Assembly: GCF_029382255.1 (NCBI RefSeq)
Contig: NZ_JARLLG010000005.1
Coordinates: 186,001 to 250,000 of the forward strand
DNA: 64,000 nt
Source of the DNA: Isoptericola croceus
Lineage (GTDB): Bacteria; Actinomycetota; Actinomycetes; Actinomycetales; Cellulomonadaceae
Direction: 5' to 3'
Shown here piece by piece: positions 50,887 through 60,153 of the stretch. The position numbers and the translations under genes were made by a program. How positions within the stretch are numbered: the stretch's first letter is position 1; each line of letters opens with the position of its first letter. The notes beneath the pieces were generated by a model. The model had not been told where the DNA came from, ran no database searches, and worked only from the letters and a program-made list of their open reading frames with translations.

Positions 50887-52008
50887 GTGCCCCCTGTCGT
50901 CCGTCGCCTCGCCCCTGGCCTCGCCCTCACCGTCAGCGCGACGGCGGTGCTGCTCGGACTCGCCCCCACGCTGGCCTCGACGGTGCCGGCGCTGTCCCCG
51001 CTGGTGCTCGCGCTGCTAGTGGGAGCCGCCGTCGGCTCGGTGCTCGGCGCCTGGAGCCGGCGGGACGGGCTCGTGGGCCGCCCCCGCGCGGCCCACGTCG
51101 TCACCGTCATCACGCCGGGGACCGACTGGGTGGCGCGGCACGTGCTGCGTTCCGGCGTCGTCCTGCTGGGGCTGCAGCTCTCGGCGGCCGACGTGCTCGG
51201 GCTCGGCTGGCGTGGCCTGACGGTCGTGGGCCTCACGGTGGTGACGACCTTTGCCGCCACCACGGCGATCGGCCGCCGGCTGGGCGTGCCGCACGACACG
51301 ACGCTCCTGGTCGCCACCGGCTTCTCGATCTGCGGAGCCGCCGCCGTCTCGGCCATGACGGGCGTCCTTGGCCGAGCCGGCGGACGACGCGGCGACCGCT
51401 CCGGGGATGCTGCGGCCGTCGCGCTCGCGCTCGTCGCGCTCTACGGCACGGCCGCCGTCGTCGTGCTGCCCCGGCTGGCCGACCTCCTCGGGCTCACGGG
51501 CGACCAGGCCGGACTGTGGATCGGCGCCAGCGTGCAGGAGGTCGCCCAGGTGGTCGCCGCCGCGGGCGGCCTGGCGGCCACCACGGCGCTCGCGACGGCC
51601 ACGGTCGCGAAGCTCGCCCGCGTGGTGCTGCTCGCACCGCTCGTGGCCGCCGTCGCCGCGCATCAGTCCCGCCGCACCGCGCCCGCCGCGCGCTCCACGA
51701 ACGGCCCGGCCGGCCCGGCCGGCATGGGGTCCGACGGCGGCACGCGCCCGGCGCTCGTGCCCGGCTTCGTGCTGGGGTTCCTCGGTGCCGTGCTGCTGCG
51801 CAGCCTCGACGTCGTCCCGGACCCGGTGCTCGGCGTGGCCGTCCACGTCACCACGGCCCTGTTCGTCGCGGCGATGTTCGCGCTCGGCCTCGGCGTCGAC
51901 GTGCCGCGGCTGGTGCGCACCGGCGGCCGTCCGTTGCTGCTCGGGGCGTGCTCCGCCGTCGTGGTCACGTCCACGGCGCTGGGTGCCGTCCTGCTGCTGG
52001 CGCCGTGA
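50887..52008 (+). CDS. YeiH/YadS-family putative sulfate/anion exporter
   Basis: About 373 residues with nine or ten membrane helices, including LRSGVVLLGLQLSAADVLGL, the signature GFSICGAAAVSAMTGVL and ASVQEVAQVVAAAG, all typical of the UPF0324 family. Proposed substrates of relatives include sulfate and taurine-derived anions; not settled. The GTG at 50887 is chosen for spacing from GCGAGAG; a GTG at 50878 is possible. A Gly/Ala-rich loop (about 259-285) is specific to this protein. Converges on the HAD gene with an 8-bp gap. Confidence 0.88.
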   Translation: MPPVVRRLAPGLALTVSATAVLLGLAPTLASTVPALSPLVLALLVGAAVGSVLGAWSRRDGLVGRPRAAHVVTVITPGTDWVARHVLRSGVVLLGLQLSAADVLGLGWRGLTVVGLTVVTTFAATTAIGRRLGVPHDTTLLVATGFSICGAAAVSAMTGVLGRAGGRRGDRSGDAAAVALALVALYGTAAVVVLPRLADLLGLTGDQAGLWIGASVQEVAQVVAAAGGLAATTALATATVAKLARVVLLAPLVAAVAAHQSRRTAPAARSTNGPAGPAGMGSDGGTRPALVPGFVLGFLGAVLLRSLDVVPDPVLGVAVHVTTALFVAAMFALGLGVDVPRLVRTGGRPLLLGACSAVVVTSTALGAVLLLAP

Positions 52009-52016
52009 ACGCGGCG

Positions 52017-52766
52017 TCAGAGGCCGAGGGCCGCCGGCACGTCGGCGAGGCCCGCGGCGACCACGATCCCCGCCGTCCGCATCGCGTCGACGTCCACCGC
52101 GTGCTCGTCGGCCCGGCGGGCTCCGGGGCGGTCGAGCCACACGCCGACCAGACCGGCGTCGTGCGCCGCCCGGGCATCGATCCTCGGCTCGTCGCCGACG
52201 TAGGCGGTGCGTCCGGGCGCAGCATCGAGCAGTCGGGCACCCTCGACGAACACGTCCGGGTGCGGCTTGCCGTAGCCGAGCGTGTCGACGCCGACGAGCA
52301 CCGGCAGATCGAGCCCGACGGCCGCGAGCTTGCGCTCCTGCAGCTCCACGGCGGCGTTCGTGACCACGCCGAGGCGGACGCCCGCGGCGCGCAGCCCGTC
52401 GACGAACGCGGCGGCGTCGTCGAACGCCCGCCACGAGCGCTCGAACGTGCCCCAGAACAGCTCGTCCCACGCATCGAACGAGTCCTCGCCCACGGGCGCC
52501 CCACCGAAGGTGCGGTGCAGCAGGTCCGCACGCAGCCGGCGCTGGGTGCGATGGTCGGTCTCCCCGCGGGTGTAGGCGCGGTAGTGGCCCGCCGGGTCGG
52601 TCCGCCAGTGGTCGAGCACGGCGACGTGGTCGACGTCGTCGGGCAGGTGCGCGTCCGCCACCGCCGCGAGCGCCGTGGCGAAGGCCCCCCGGGTGTCGAC
52701 CAGGGTGTCGTCCACGTCGAGCAGGACGGCGTCGACCCGGCCGCCGACGGCTCCGAACGCCGTCAC
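52017..52766 (-). CDS. HAD-family hydrolase
   Basis: 249 residues. Nucleophile motif [11 protein letters not shown] (D17, D19), motif II VVTNAA, the lysine in [10 protein letters not shown] and motif [15 protein letters not shown] identify a phosphatase of the subfamily with a helical cap (about 30-110). The GTG start overlaps the gltX stop by 4 bp, so it is co-translated with gltX. Physiological substrate unknown. Confidence 0.9.
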   Translation of the reverse strand: MTAFGAVGGRVDAVLLDVDDTLVDTRGAFATALAAVADAHLPDDVDHVAVLDHWRTDPAGHYRAYTRGETDHRTQRRLRADLLHRTFGGAPVGEDSFDAWDELFWGTFERSWRAFDDAAAFVDGLRAAGVRLGVVTNAAVELQERKLAAVGLDLPVLVGVDTLGYGKPHPDVFVEGARLLDAAPGRTAYVGDEPRIDARAAHDAGLVGVWLDRPGARRADEHAVDVDAMRTAGIVVAAGLADVPAALGL

Positions 52767-54226
52767 TGGGTCGGAGCCTGCGGCGGGTTCTCGGCGAGGC
52801 GGGCCAGGGCGGCGTCGAGGCGGCCGAGGGTGCGCTCGCGGCCGAGCACCTCGAGGGACTCGAACAGCGGCAGGCCGATCGTCCGGCCGGTCACCGCCAC
52901 CCGCACGGGTGCCTGCGCCTTGCCGAGCTTGAGGCCGTGCTGCTCGCCCGTGGTCGCCACGGCGTCCTTGAGCGGCTCGGCCTCCCACGGCTCGAGCGAC
53001 GCGAGGACGGCCCGCACGTCGGTGAGCAGCTCGACGGCACCCGGCTTCATCGCCTTGTTCCAGGACTTCTCGTCCTCGACCGGGGCATCGAGGAACAGGA
53101 AGTCGACGTTGTCGGTGATGTCGCTGAGCAGTGCCACGCGGGACTGGGCGAGCGGAGCCACGGCGGCGAACGCGGCGGCGTCGAACCGCTCCTCGTCCCA
53201 CGGCGCGTGCGGCGCGCGCAGCCACGGCCCGACGGCGGCGATGAACTCGTCCACGGACAGCGCCCGGATGTACTCGCCGTTGAACGCGGCGAGCTTCTTG
53301 AGGTCGAAGAACGCCGAGGCGCTGTTGACGTCCTCGACGCGGAACCGGGAGATCATCTCGGAGAACGGCAGGATCTCCTCGTCGTTGCCGGGCGCCCAGC
53401 CGAGCAGCATGAGGTAGTTGACCATCGCGGCGGGCAGGTAGCCCTCGGCGAGGTAGTCCTCGAGCGCCACCTTGTCGCGACGCTTGGAGAGCTTCTGCCG
53501 CTTCTCGTTGACGATGACGGGCAGGTGGGCCCAGATGGGCGCCTCAGCGCCGAGCGCCTCCCACAGCAGCTGCTGCTTGGGCGTGTTGGGCAGGTGCTCC
53601 TCGCCCCGGATGACGTGGGTGATGCCCTCGTCGAGATCGTCGACGACGTTCGCCAGCAGGAACACCGGCGACCCGTCACCGCGGGCGACGACGAAGTCCT
53701 CCATCGCGGAGTTCGGGAAGCTCGGGTTGCCGCGGATCAGGTCGACGACCTGCGTCTCGCCCTCGTCGGGGGTGCGGAAGCGCAGCGCTCGGCCGGGTGC
53801 ACGTTCCAGGCCGCGCACACGGCAGAAGCCGTCGTACCCGGACTGCTTGTTGCCGGTCCGGTCGGCGACGTCGTCGCGCGTGCAGTCGCAGAAGTAGGCA
53901 CGGTCCGCCACGAGCAGGCGCTCGAGTGCTTCGCTGTGCTTCTCGCGATTCGCCGACTGGAAGTAGGGGCCCTCGAAGGTCGGGTCGTCGGCGTGCATGC
54001 CGAGCGCGGCGTGCGCGGCCAGGATGCCGTCCACCCACTCCGGCTTGTTGCGCGAGGTGTCGGTGTCCTCGATCCTCAGCACGAACGTGCCGCCCGTCTG
54101 CTTGGCGACGGCCCAGTTGAACAGCGCGGAGCGCGCGCCGCCCACGTGGAACATGCCGGTCGGGGACGGGGCGAAGCGGACACGGACCGGACGGGCGGGG
54201 GCTGCGGAACCTGCTGCGACATTCAC
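52763..54226 (-). CDS. gltX: Glutamate--tRNA ligase
   Basis: 487 residues. The HIGH-like motif is HVGG in [17 protein letters not shown], and the KMSKS-like motif is KLSKR. The zinc-site region (CDCTRDD) is retained. It charges tRNA-Glu, two copies of which lie 4 kb away, and in actinobacteria also mischarges tRNA-Gln for amidation; tRNA-Gln is in the same cluster. Followed by the overlapping HAD gene. Confidence 0.97.
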   Translation of the reverse strand: MNVAAGSAAPARPVRVRFAPSPTGMFHVGGARSALFNWAVAKQTGGTFVLRIEDTDTSRNKPEWVDGILAAHAALGMHADDPTFEGPYFQSANREKHSEALERLLVADRAYFCDCTRDDVADRTGNKQSGYDGFCRVRGLERAPGRALRFRTPDEGETQVVDLIRGNPSFPNSAMEDFVVARGDGSPVFLLANVVDDLDEGITHVIRGEEHLPNTPKQQLLWEALGAEAPIWAHLPVIVNEKRQKLSKRRDKVALEDYLAEGYLPAAMVNYLMLLGWAPGNDEEILPFSEMISRFRVEDVNSASAFFDLKKLAAFNGEYIRALSVDEFIAAVGPWLRAPHAPWDEERFDAAAFAAVAPLAQSRVALLSDITDNVDFLFLDAPVEDEKSWNKAMKPGAVELLTDVRAVLASLEPWEAEPLKDAVATTGEQHGLKLGKAQAPVRVAVTGRTIGLPLFESLEVLGRERTLGRLDAALARLAENPPQAPTQ

Positions 54227-54306
54227 GGGAACAGCCTAGTTGCCGGCGACCTGGTTGCTGACGCCGACGGGACGCGTCCACCTGTGGTGCCGTCGTCGGT
54301 CACGGC

Positions 54307-54948
54307 TCAGCGGGCGAAGACCAGGTGGTGGTCGAACACGAACCGCTCCGAGCGGACCTCCCGGAGGCCCGCGTCCGTCGCGGCCGCGACGACGTCGGCA
54401 GGCGGGTGGACGCGGAACCGCCAGTCGCTGCCGCGCAGCCGCGGGTAGACGTTGAACAAGGGGGCGGCCGCACGCATCCACCAGGTGTTCTTCGGGAACG
54501 CCAGGACGAGGTACTGACGTGCCCGGTCGGCGGCGGCCGTGACGAGCGCGCGGGCGTCCGGGTAGCAGCAGACGACGCTGTGCAGGACGACGAGGTCGGC
54601 GGGACCGGCCACGTCGGGGTGGGCGACGAGGTCACCGGTCCGTCGCTCCACGCGGCCCGCGAGGCCCGACCCGGCGAGCAGGCGTGCCGCGACGGCGTCG
54701 TAGCCCGTCGACATGTCCACGCAGACCGCGCGGTCGATGCCGGCCCGCAGCATCTCGATCTCCAGGTCGCCGATGCCACCGCCGATCTCCAGGAGCGTCT
54801 CGCCGTGGATCACGCCGTCGCGGTAGAGCTCGAGGGTGCGCTGCGGCAGGGTCGTCAGGCCGGAGCGGGCGTAGCGCGCCGCGGCACGCCGTGCCCCGCG
54901 GTGGTCGAAGACCTTCTCGTAGCCCTGCGGCTCGCAGCAGGCGGACAT
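54307..54948 (-). CDS. Class I SAM-dependent methyltransferase (small)
   Basis: 213 residues. SAM motif TLLEIGGGIGDLEIEMLRAG and the acidic VCVDMSTGYDAV are followed by LVVLHSVVCCYPD. The Cys-rich start MSACCEP is unusual. The methyl acceptor cannot be named. It lies between gltX and the FAH-family gene on the same strand. Confidence 0.85.
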   Translation of the reverse strand: MSACCEPQGYEKVFDHRGARRAAARYARSGLTTLPQRTLELYRDGVIHGETLLEIGGGIGDLEIEMLRAGIDRAVCVDMSTGYDAVAARLLAGSGLAGRVERRTGDLVAHPDVAGPADLVVLHSVVCCYPDARALVTAAADRARQYLVLAFPKNTWWMRAAAPLFNVYPRLRGSDWRFRVHPPADVVAAATDAGLREVRSERFVFDHHLVFAR

Positions 54949-54996
54949 GCCTCCATTCGACCATGCGCACCGGGCGTACGCGTCGCCCGCGACACC

Positions 54997-55782
54997 TCAG
55001 ACCTCGCGCCGCACCACGGGGTTGGCGAGCACGCCGAGGCCCTCGACCTCGCACTCGACCCGGTCGCCGTGCTCGATGCTGCCCACGCCGGCCGGGGTGC
55101 CTGTCAGGAGCACGTCGCCGGGCAGCAACGTCATGGCCTTCGAGGCGTACGAGACCAGGTAGTCGACGTCGAAGATCATCTGCGCCGTGCGGCCGTCCTG
55201 CTTGAGCTCGCCGTTGACGCGCGAGCGCACGCCCACGTCCTCGGGGTTCAGGTCGGTGTCGATCCAGGGGCCGAGCGGGCAGGAGGAGTCGAAGCCCTTG
55301 GCGCGCGCCCACTGGTCGTCCGTGCGCTGCGCGTCACGGGCGGTGACGTCGTTGGCCACGGTGTAGCCGAGCACGTACGCACGGGCGTTCTCGGGCTCGA
55401 CGTCCTTGCACAGCTTGGAGATCACGACGGCGAGCTCGGCCTCGTAGGAGACCTCGCGGGTCCAGTCGGGCAGCACGATGGGGTCGTCCGGGCCGACGAC
55501 GGCGGTGTTCGGCTTGAGGAAGAGCAGCGGCGCGGCGGGCGGCTCGCTGCCCATCTCCTGGATGTGGTCCAGGTAGTTGCGCCCGACCGCCACCACCTTG
55601 GAGCGCGGGATCACCGGCGCGAGCAGACGCACGCCGTCGCCGAGCTCGACACGCTCCCCCGTCGGCATGGCCGGCATGTAGAGCGGGTCCCCGCTCAGCA
55701 CGGCCAGGTAGGTGGTGTCCCCCTCGGTCTGCACGAAGGCAAAGCGGGGGTCGTCGCCGGTGGTGAATCTCGCGATACGCAC
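54997..55782 (-). CDS. Fumarylacetoacetate hydrolase (FAH) family protein
   Basis: 261 residues. The FAH core is complete: VAVGRNYLDHIQEMG, the metal-binding YEAELAVVI and NDVTARDAQR, and DVLLTGTPAGVGSIEHGDRV. Members hydrolyse or decarboxylate beta-diketo or oxo acids with Mg2+. A FAH gene next to gltX is a common actinobacterial arrangement, but the substrate is not indicated. Confidence 0.9.
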   Translation of the reverse strand: MRIARFTTGDDPRFAFVQTEGDTTYLAVLSGDPLYMPAMPTGERVELGDGVRLLAPVIPRSKVVAVGRNYLDHIQEMGSEPPAAPLLFLKPNTAVVGPDDPIVLPDWTREVSYEAELAVVISKLCKDVEPENARAYVLGYTVANDVTARDAQRTDDQWARAKGFDSSCPLGPWIDTDLNPEDVGVRSRVNGELKQDGRTAQMIFDVDYLVSYASKAMTLLPGDVLLTGTPAGVGSIEHGDRVECEVEGLGVLANPVVRREV

Positions 55783-55894
55783 GGGTCCAGGCTAACCGGC
55801 GCCGGAGGTACGACATTTCACCCGCGGCGTTGCCTGCGTGACAGCGGGTACGTCGCTAACCTGCCTTGTTCCACTCCTCGATGAAGGACGACGC

Positions 55895-56797
55895 ATGAGC
55901 ACGCCCCCCTACGACCCTCAGTCCCCGGGTCAGCCCACCACTCCCCCGAGCCCCTACACCGACTACGGTGCCCCGGCGGCGCCGTACGGGAGCTACACCG
56001 GCTCTCCGACGCCCCCTGGCCAGCCTCCGGCCCCGGCGCCCTACGGCGCACCGCCGCCTCGGCCCGCCTCCGAGAAGCGCGGCCTCGCGATCGCAGCGCT
56101 CGTGCTCGGTATCGTCGCCCTGCTCGGCTGCTGGATCCCCATCCTCAACATCGGCTCGATCCTGCTCGGCCTCGTCGGGATCGTCCTCGGCATCGTCGCG
56201 ATCGTCCAGGCGGCGCGGGGAACGGCGGGCGGCAAGGTCATGGCGATCGTCGGCGTGGCGCTGTCCGTGGTGGCCATCGTCCTGTCGATCGTGGTCTCGG
56301 TACTGAGCTTTTCGGCGTTGACCGCCTACATCGAGGAGCAGCCCTCCCTCATCGTGGAGGAGCTCGAGGACGCCGGGCTGGGTCTGGACGACCTCGAGGC
56401 GGCGACCTCGAACGCCGGTGGCGAGGTCGGGTTCGAAGAGACCTACACCTACGACGACGGCTTGGCGATCACCGTCTCGGCCCCGCAGGAGTTCACCCCG
56501 GGCGAGTACGCCGTGGGCACCGACGGTGAGGGCACCCCCGTCCTTTTCGAGATCACCATCGACAACGGCTCCGACACCGCCTACACGCCGGCGCTGCTGT
56601 ACGCGAGCGTCACCTCCGCCGGTGCCGCGTCCGACCCCGTGTTCGACATGGACGTCGACTCCTTCCCGAGCTCCGACATCGCGCCGGACAAGTCGCTGAC
56701 CTTCTCCAGCCCTTTCATGGTCGCGGACGTCGACGACGTGCAGATGGAGATCGATCCAGGCTTCATGGAGTACGAGACCCTCACGATCACGAGCTGA
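55895..56797 (+). CDS. DUF4190-type membrane protein with extracellular domain
   Basis: 300 residues. A Pro/Tyr/Gly-rich N-terminus (1-60), two membrane hairpins (RGLAIAALVLGIVALLGCWI and following), then a Glu/Asp-rich external domain (about 145-300) with ETYTYDDGLAITVSAPQEF, resembling the DUF4352-type beta domain. Start follows AAGGAC. Function unknown; probably envelope-related. A strong terminator follows. Confidence 0.78.
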   Translation: MSTPPYDPQSPGQPTTPPSPYTDYGAPAAPYGSYTGSPTPPGQPPAPAPYGAPPPRPASEKRGLAIAALVLGIVALLGCWIPILNIGSILLGLVGIVLGIVAIVQAARGTAGGKVMAIVGVALSVVAIVLSIVVSVLSFSALTAYIEEQPSLIVEELEDAGLGLDDLEAATSNAGGEVGFEETYTYDDGLAITVSAPQEFTPGEYAVGTDGEGTPVLFEITIDNGSDTAYTPALLYASVTSAGAASDPVFDMDVDSFPSSDIAPDKSLTFSSPFMVADVDDVQMEIDPGFMEYETLTITS

Positions 56798-56818
56798 CCG
56801 AGGCGGTCGCACCAGCAC

Positions 56819-56855
56819 AGGACGCCCTCGCCGAACGACTCGGCGAGGGCGTCCT
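56819..56855. terminator. Bidirectional terminator hairpin
   Basis: A perfect 16-bp stem (left arm AGGACGCCCTCGCCGA) with loop ACGAC lies between the convergent DUF4190 and methyltransferase genes. Confidence 0.92.
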
Positions 56856-56871
56856 ACGACGTGCGAGGGCG

Positions 56872-57840
56872 TCAGGCCCGGGCCAGCACCTCGCCGTGCA
56901 GGATGGCGAACCAGCCGTCCGGCGAGTGCGCCCAGGTGAGCCAGTCCTGCGCGAGCTGTTCGAGGGCCACGTCGTCGGCCAGGTTGGACTCGATGGCCTG
57001 TCGCGCAAAGTTCGACTCCACGCAGCGTTCCGCCCAGAGCTGCCCCCACCACTCGCGGTCGGTCGGCGTGGCGTAGCACCACGACGACGCGCTCGGGACG
57101 GCGCCGACGACGTCGAACCCGGCGTCGAGCACCCAGGAGAAGAGTCGACGGCCGGCGTCGGGCTCGAACCCGTAGGCGTGCGTGACCTCGTGGTAGAGCG
57201 TGTTCCACTCGGTCAGACCGGCGGACTCGGGGTACCAGGCCATGGCGGCGTAGTCGGCGTCCCGCACGGCGACGAGCCCGCCGGGCACGGCGACGCGCTT
57301 CATCTCCCGCAGCGCGGCGACCGGGTCCGACAGGTGCTGCAGGAGCTGGTGGGCGTAGACCAGGTCGAAGGTGTCGTCGTCGAAGGGGAGCTCGTAGGCG
57401 TTGGCCTGCTGGAAGCGGACGTTGTCCGCGCCGATCGCCGCGGCGTGCGAGCGTGCCGCTTCGAGCACCGTCTCGGAGGCGTCGACGCCCACCACGTCAC
57501 CGCCCGCGACGATGCGAGCGAGGTCGGTCGTCACGGTGCCCGGCCCGCAGCCGACGTCGAGCACGTGCATGTCGTCGCGCAGGTGGGGCAGCAGGAACCC
57601 GGCGGAGTTCTGGGCCGTGCGCGCCCGGTGAGCGCGCAGCACGGACTCGTGGTGACCGTGCGTGTACGACTCGGACTCCTGGCTCGGCACCGTCTGGTGG
57701 GTGCTCGGGGCCTCGATCGCGTCGGAGAGCGCCGCACCGTGCGGCTCGTCGGAGGCGCTCCCGTTCGGCCCGTCGGCCGGGCTGCCGAAGCTCGGCGCCT
57801 CCGGGAACTCGGGCTCGGACTCCATCGACAGATCGCTCAT
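56872..57840 (-). CDS. Class I SAM-dependent methyltransferase with acidic N-terminal extension
   Basis: About 322 residues. After some 65 disordered, acidic residues comes MHVLDVGCGPGTVTTDLARI, VVGVDASETVLEAA and YAHQLLQHLSDPVAALREMK, the UbiE/menaquinone-methylase pattern. ATG 57840 is chosen; a GTG two codons earlier is possible. Substrate unknown. Divergent from the DUF418 gene; the gap carries an imperfect GTGAACAC/GTGCTCAC inverted repeat (57853-57886). Confidence 0.88.
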   Translation of the reverse strand: MSDLSMESEPEFPEAPSFGSPADGPNGSASDEPHGAALSDAIEAPSTHQTVPSQESESYTHGHHESVLRAHRARTAQNSAGFLLPHLRDDMHVLDVGCGPGTVTTDLARIVAGGDVVGVDASETVLEAARSHAAAIGADNVRFQQANAYELPFDDDTFDLVYAHQLLQHLSDPVAALREMKRVAVPGGLVAVRDADYAAMAWYPESAGLTEWNTLYHEVTHAYGFEPDAGRRLFSWVLDAGFDVVGAVPSASSWCYATPTDREWWGQLWAERCVESNFARQAIESNLADDVALEQLAQDWLTWAHSPDGWFAILHGEVLARA

Positions 57841-57914
57841 GGGCACAACCTAGTGAACACGCCGCGCCGGGACATCCTGTGCTCACGAGACGGACGCTGC
57901 GGGATCATCGGCGC

Positions 57915-59048
57915 ATGACCTCCGACGACGGCGCTCCAGGTCCGGGCGGACCGGCAGCGGCCCGCAGGTTCGCACGGCCCCTGCGGCGAGCCGGCTCGCG
58001 CCTGCGTGGCGGTCCTGGCCGGGTGGTAGGCCTCGACGTCGCGCGCGGCCTGGCCGTGCTCGGCATGTTCACCGCTCACGTCGGCGTGGCCGAGGGCCCG
58101 ACGGCGTGGCTCGAGGTGGCGGACGGCCGCTCGTCGATCCTGTTCGCCCTCGTGGCGGGCGTCTCCCTCGCCGTCGTCACCGGCGGGTCGCACCCCGTGA
58201 CCGGTGACGCCCTGGTGCACGCCCGCGCGCGCCTCCTCGTGAGGGCGGTGCTGCTCCTCGCCCTGGTGGGCCTCCTCGACCTGCTCGGCACCCGCGTGCT
58301 GCTCATCCTGGGCTTCTACGCCGCCTACTTCGTCCTGGCGCTGCCGTTCCTGCGCTGGGGCCCGCGCCGCCTGACCCTCGCCGCCGTCGTCGTCGCCGTC
58401 GTCGGCCCCCCGATCGCCTACTGGGGCCCACAGCTGCTGGCGAGCTCCGGCCTGCGGCCGCCGCGCGACGGTTCCGGGGCGCTGACCGACTTCCTGCTGA
58501 CAGGGCACTACCCGGCCGTGGTGTGGATGGCCTACGTCTTCGCCGGCATGGCGATCGGGCGGTGCGACCTGCGCTCGCGCAGGCTCCAGGGCTGGCTGGT
58601 ACGCGGCGGGCTGGCGGCCACGGCCGTCGGCTACCTGGCCTCGTCCTGGCTGCTGGACCGGCTCGACCAGCAGTCGGCGGCCTGGGCGCTCGCCCGGTCC
58701 GGACCGCACGACGACACGTTCTTCGAGGTGCTCGGTTCGGGCGGCTTCGCCCTGACGGTGCTGGCGCTCTGCCTGTACGCCGGACGCCTCGGCGCGATCG
58801 TGCTCGCCCCGCTGGCCGCCGTCGGCTCCATGGCGCTCACCGTCTACTCGCTGCAGATCGTGGCGATCTGGCGGTGGGACCTGGTCGGCTCGACGACGAA
58901 CGGCCCGCTGGCGGTGATGATCCTCGTGACGCTCGTCGCCGCGACGGCGTGGCGGGCACTCCTCGGACGCGGGCCCCTCGAGCGGGCGATCGGCGGGGCC
59001 GCGCTGCGCGCCGCGCCGCGGCCGGCGGCCGACCGACCGGCCGCCTGA
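57915..59048 (+). CDS. DUF418-like integral membrane protein
   Basis: 377 residues with about ten membrane helices. GLDVARGLAVLGMFTAHVG near the start and VGSMALTVYSLQIVAIW near the end are the two conserved ends of DUF418/DUF1624-type proteins, some of which are membrane acyltransferases. The first 35 residues are basic and cytoplasmic. No partner gene indicates the substrate. Converges on the PhzF gene with an 18-bp gap. Confidence 0.82.
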   Translation: MTSDDGAPGPGGPAAARRFARPLRRAGSRLRGGPGRVVGLDVARGLAVLGMFTAHVGVAEGPTAWLEVADGRSSILFALVAGVSLAVVTGGSHPVTGDALVHARARLLVRAVLLLALVGLLDLLGTRVLLILGFYAAYFVLALPFLRWGPRRLTLAAVVVAVVGPPIAYWGPQLLASSGLRPPRDGSGALTDFLLTGHYPAVVWMAYVFAGMAIGRCDLRSRRLQGWLVRGGLAATAVGYLASSWLLDRLDQQSAAWALARSGPHDDTFFEVLGSGGFALTVLALCLYAGRLGAIVLAPLAAVGSMALTVYSLQIVAIWRWDLVGSTTNGPLAVMILVTLVAATAWRALLGRGPLERAIGGAALRAAPRPAADRPAA

Positions 59049-59066
59049 GACCCTCGGCGTGGCGCG

Positions 59067-59906
59067 TCAGATGCTCACGTCGCCGCGCACCGTCGTGACC
59101 GTGGCCCCGCCGACCCAGACCGTGCCGTCGTGCGCACGACGCACGTGCACCCGTCCTCTCCGGCCGATCGCGGTGCCCTGCGAGGCGACGTACTCCCCGG
59201 GCAGCACCGATCCGGCGAGCCACTCGCCCACCCCCGCGTTCAGCGAACCGGTGACGGGGTCCTCCGGTACGCCGAGGCCCGGGACGAACCCGCGCACCTC
59301 GACGTCGGCATCACCGGCACCCGGGGCGTGGGCGCCGACGGCACCGATGTCCAGGCCGTCGAACGCACCGAAGTCGGGCTCCAGCGCCAGGACGGCGGCG
59401 GCGTCCGCGAGGCGCACCGCGACCCAGCCGGGGCCGTTGTCCACCCACGCCGCGTCGACGACGTCATCGCGCGCGATGCGCAACGCTCGCGTGATGCGGT
59501 CGAGGTCGTCTGCGGACACCGGGCCGGAGCGGCGCAGCGGAGGCCCGGCGAACGCCAGGCGGTCGGCCGAGCGGTCCACCGGCACCAGGCCGACGCCGCA
59601 CTCCTGCACGACGACGTCGTCCGACCGAGGGGTGCCCCCGGCCTCCAGCCAGGCGTGCGCGGTACCCAGCGTCGGGTGCCCGGCGAAGGGCAGCTCACCG
59701 CCGGGCGTCCAGATCCGCACCCGGTAGTCGGCGCCCGGGTCCGCCGGGCGCGCCAGGAACGTGGTCTCCGACAGGTTGGTCCACCGGGCGAAGGAGGCCA
59801 TCTGCTCGTCGGTGAGGTCGTCGGCGTCGTGCACGACCGCGACGGGGTTGCCGGTCAGGGGCCCGGAGCCGAACACGTCCACCTGGCTGAACCGGAGAGC
59901 TGTCAT
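59067..59906 (-). CDS. PhzF-family isomerase-like protein
   Basis: 279 residues. The catalytic glutamate is E47 (NLSETTFL), and the two halves repeat the diaminopimelate-epimerase fold (DVFGSGPLTGNPVAVV; GELPFAGHPTLGTAHAWL; PEDPVTGSLNAGVGEWL). There are no phenazine genes nearby, so a general isomerase is likelier than phenazine synthesis. Confidence 0.92.
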   Translation of the reverse strand: MTALRFSQVDVFGSGPLTGNPVAVVHDADDLTDEQMASFARWTNLSETTFLARPADPGADYRVRIWTPGGELPFAGHPTLGTAHAWLEAGGTPRSDDVVVQECGVGLVPVDRSADRLAFAGPPLRRSGPVSADDLDRITRALRIARDDVVDAAWVDNGPGWVAVRLADAAAVLALEPDFGAFDGLDIGAVGAHAPGAGDADVEVRGFVPGLGVPEDPVTGSLNAGVGEWLAGSVLPGEYVASQGTAIGRRGRVHVRRAHDGTVWVGGATVTTVRGDVSI

Positions 59907-59934
59907 GCCGGCACCCTAGCGGCATGCGTCCCGG

Positions 59935-60102
59935 TCAGCCGGCGTAGCGGAGCAGCATCCAGAACATGGCGGACAGACCGACGAGCAGACCGACGGCGGG
60001 GCCGTGCTGCTGGATCCAGGTGTCCTGGGGCACGTGGGGCGTGGGCTTGACGCCGTCCTGCTCCGGATCGAGGTCAGACTGCGTTCCGATGGTGGCCATC
60101 AT
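59935..60102 (-). CDS. Small membrane protein (55 residues)
   Basis: Starts ATGATG at 60102 behind GGGAGGTGGTG, ends TGA at 59935. A polar, Asp/Gln-rich N-terminus (TQSDLDPEQDGVKP) is followed by a C-terminal hydrophobic anchor (AVGLLVGLSAMFWMLLRYAG). The excellent ribosome-binding site and clean tail-anchor structure support a real gene. It is 28 bp downstream of nothing coding on that strand and upstream of phzF. Function unknown. Confidence 0.72.
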   Translation of the reverse strand: MMATIGTQSDLDPEQDGVKPTPHVPQDTWIQQHGPAVGLLVGLSAMFWMLLRYAG

Positions 60103-60153
60103 CACCACCTCCCGTCCCCTCGATCATACGCCGCAGCCACCTACCCTGGCAGG

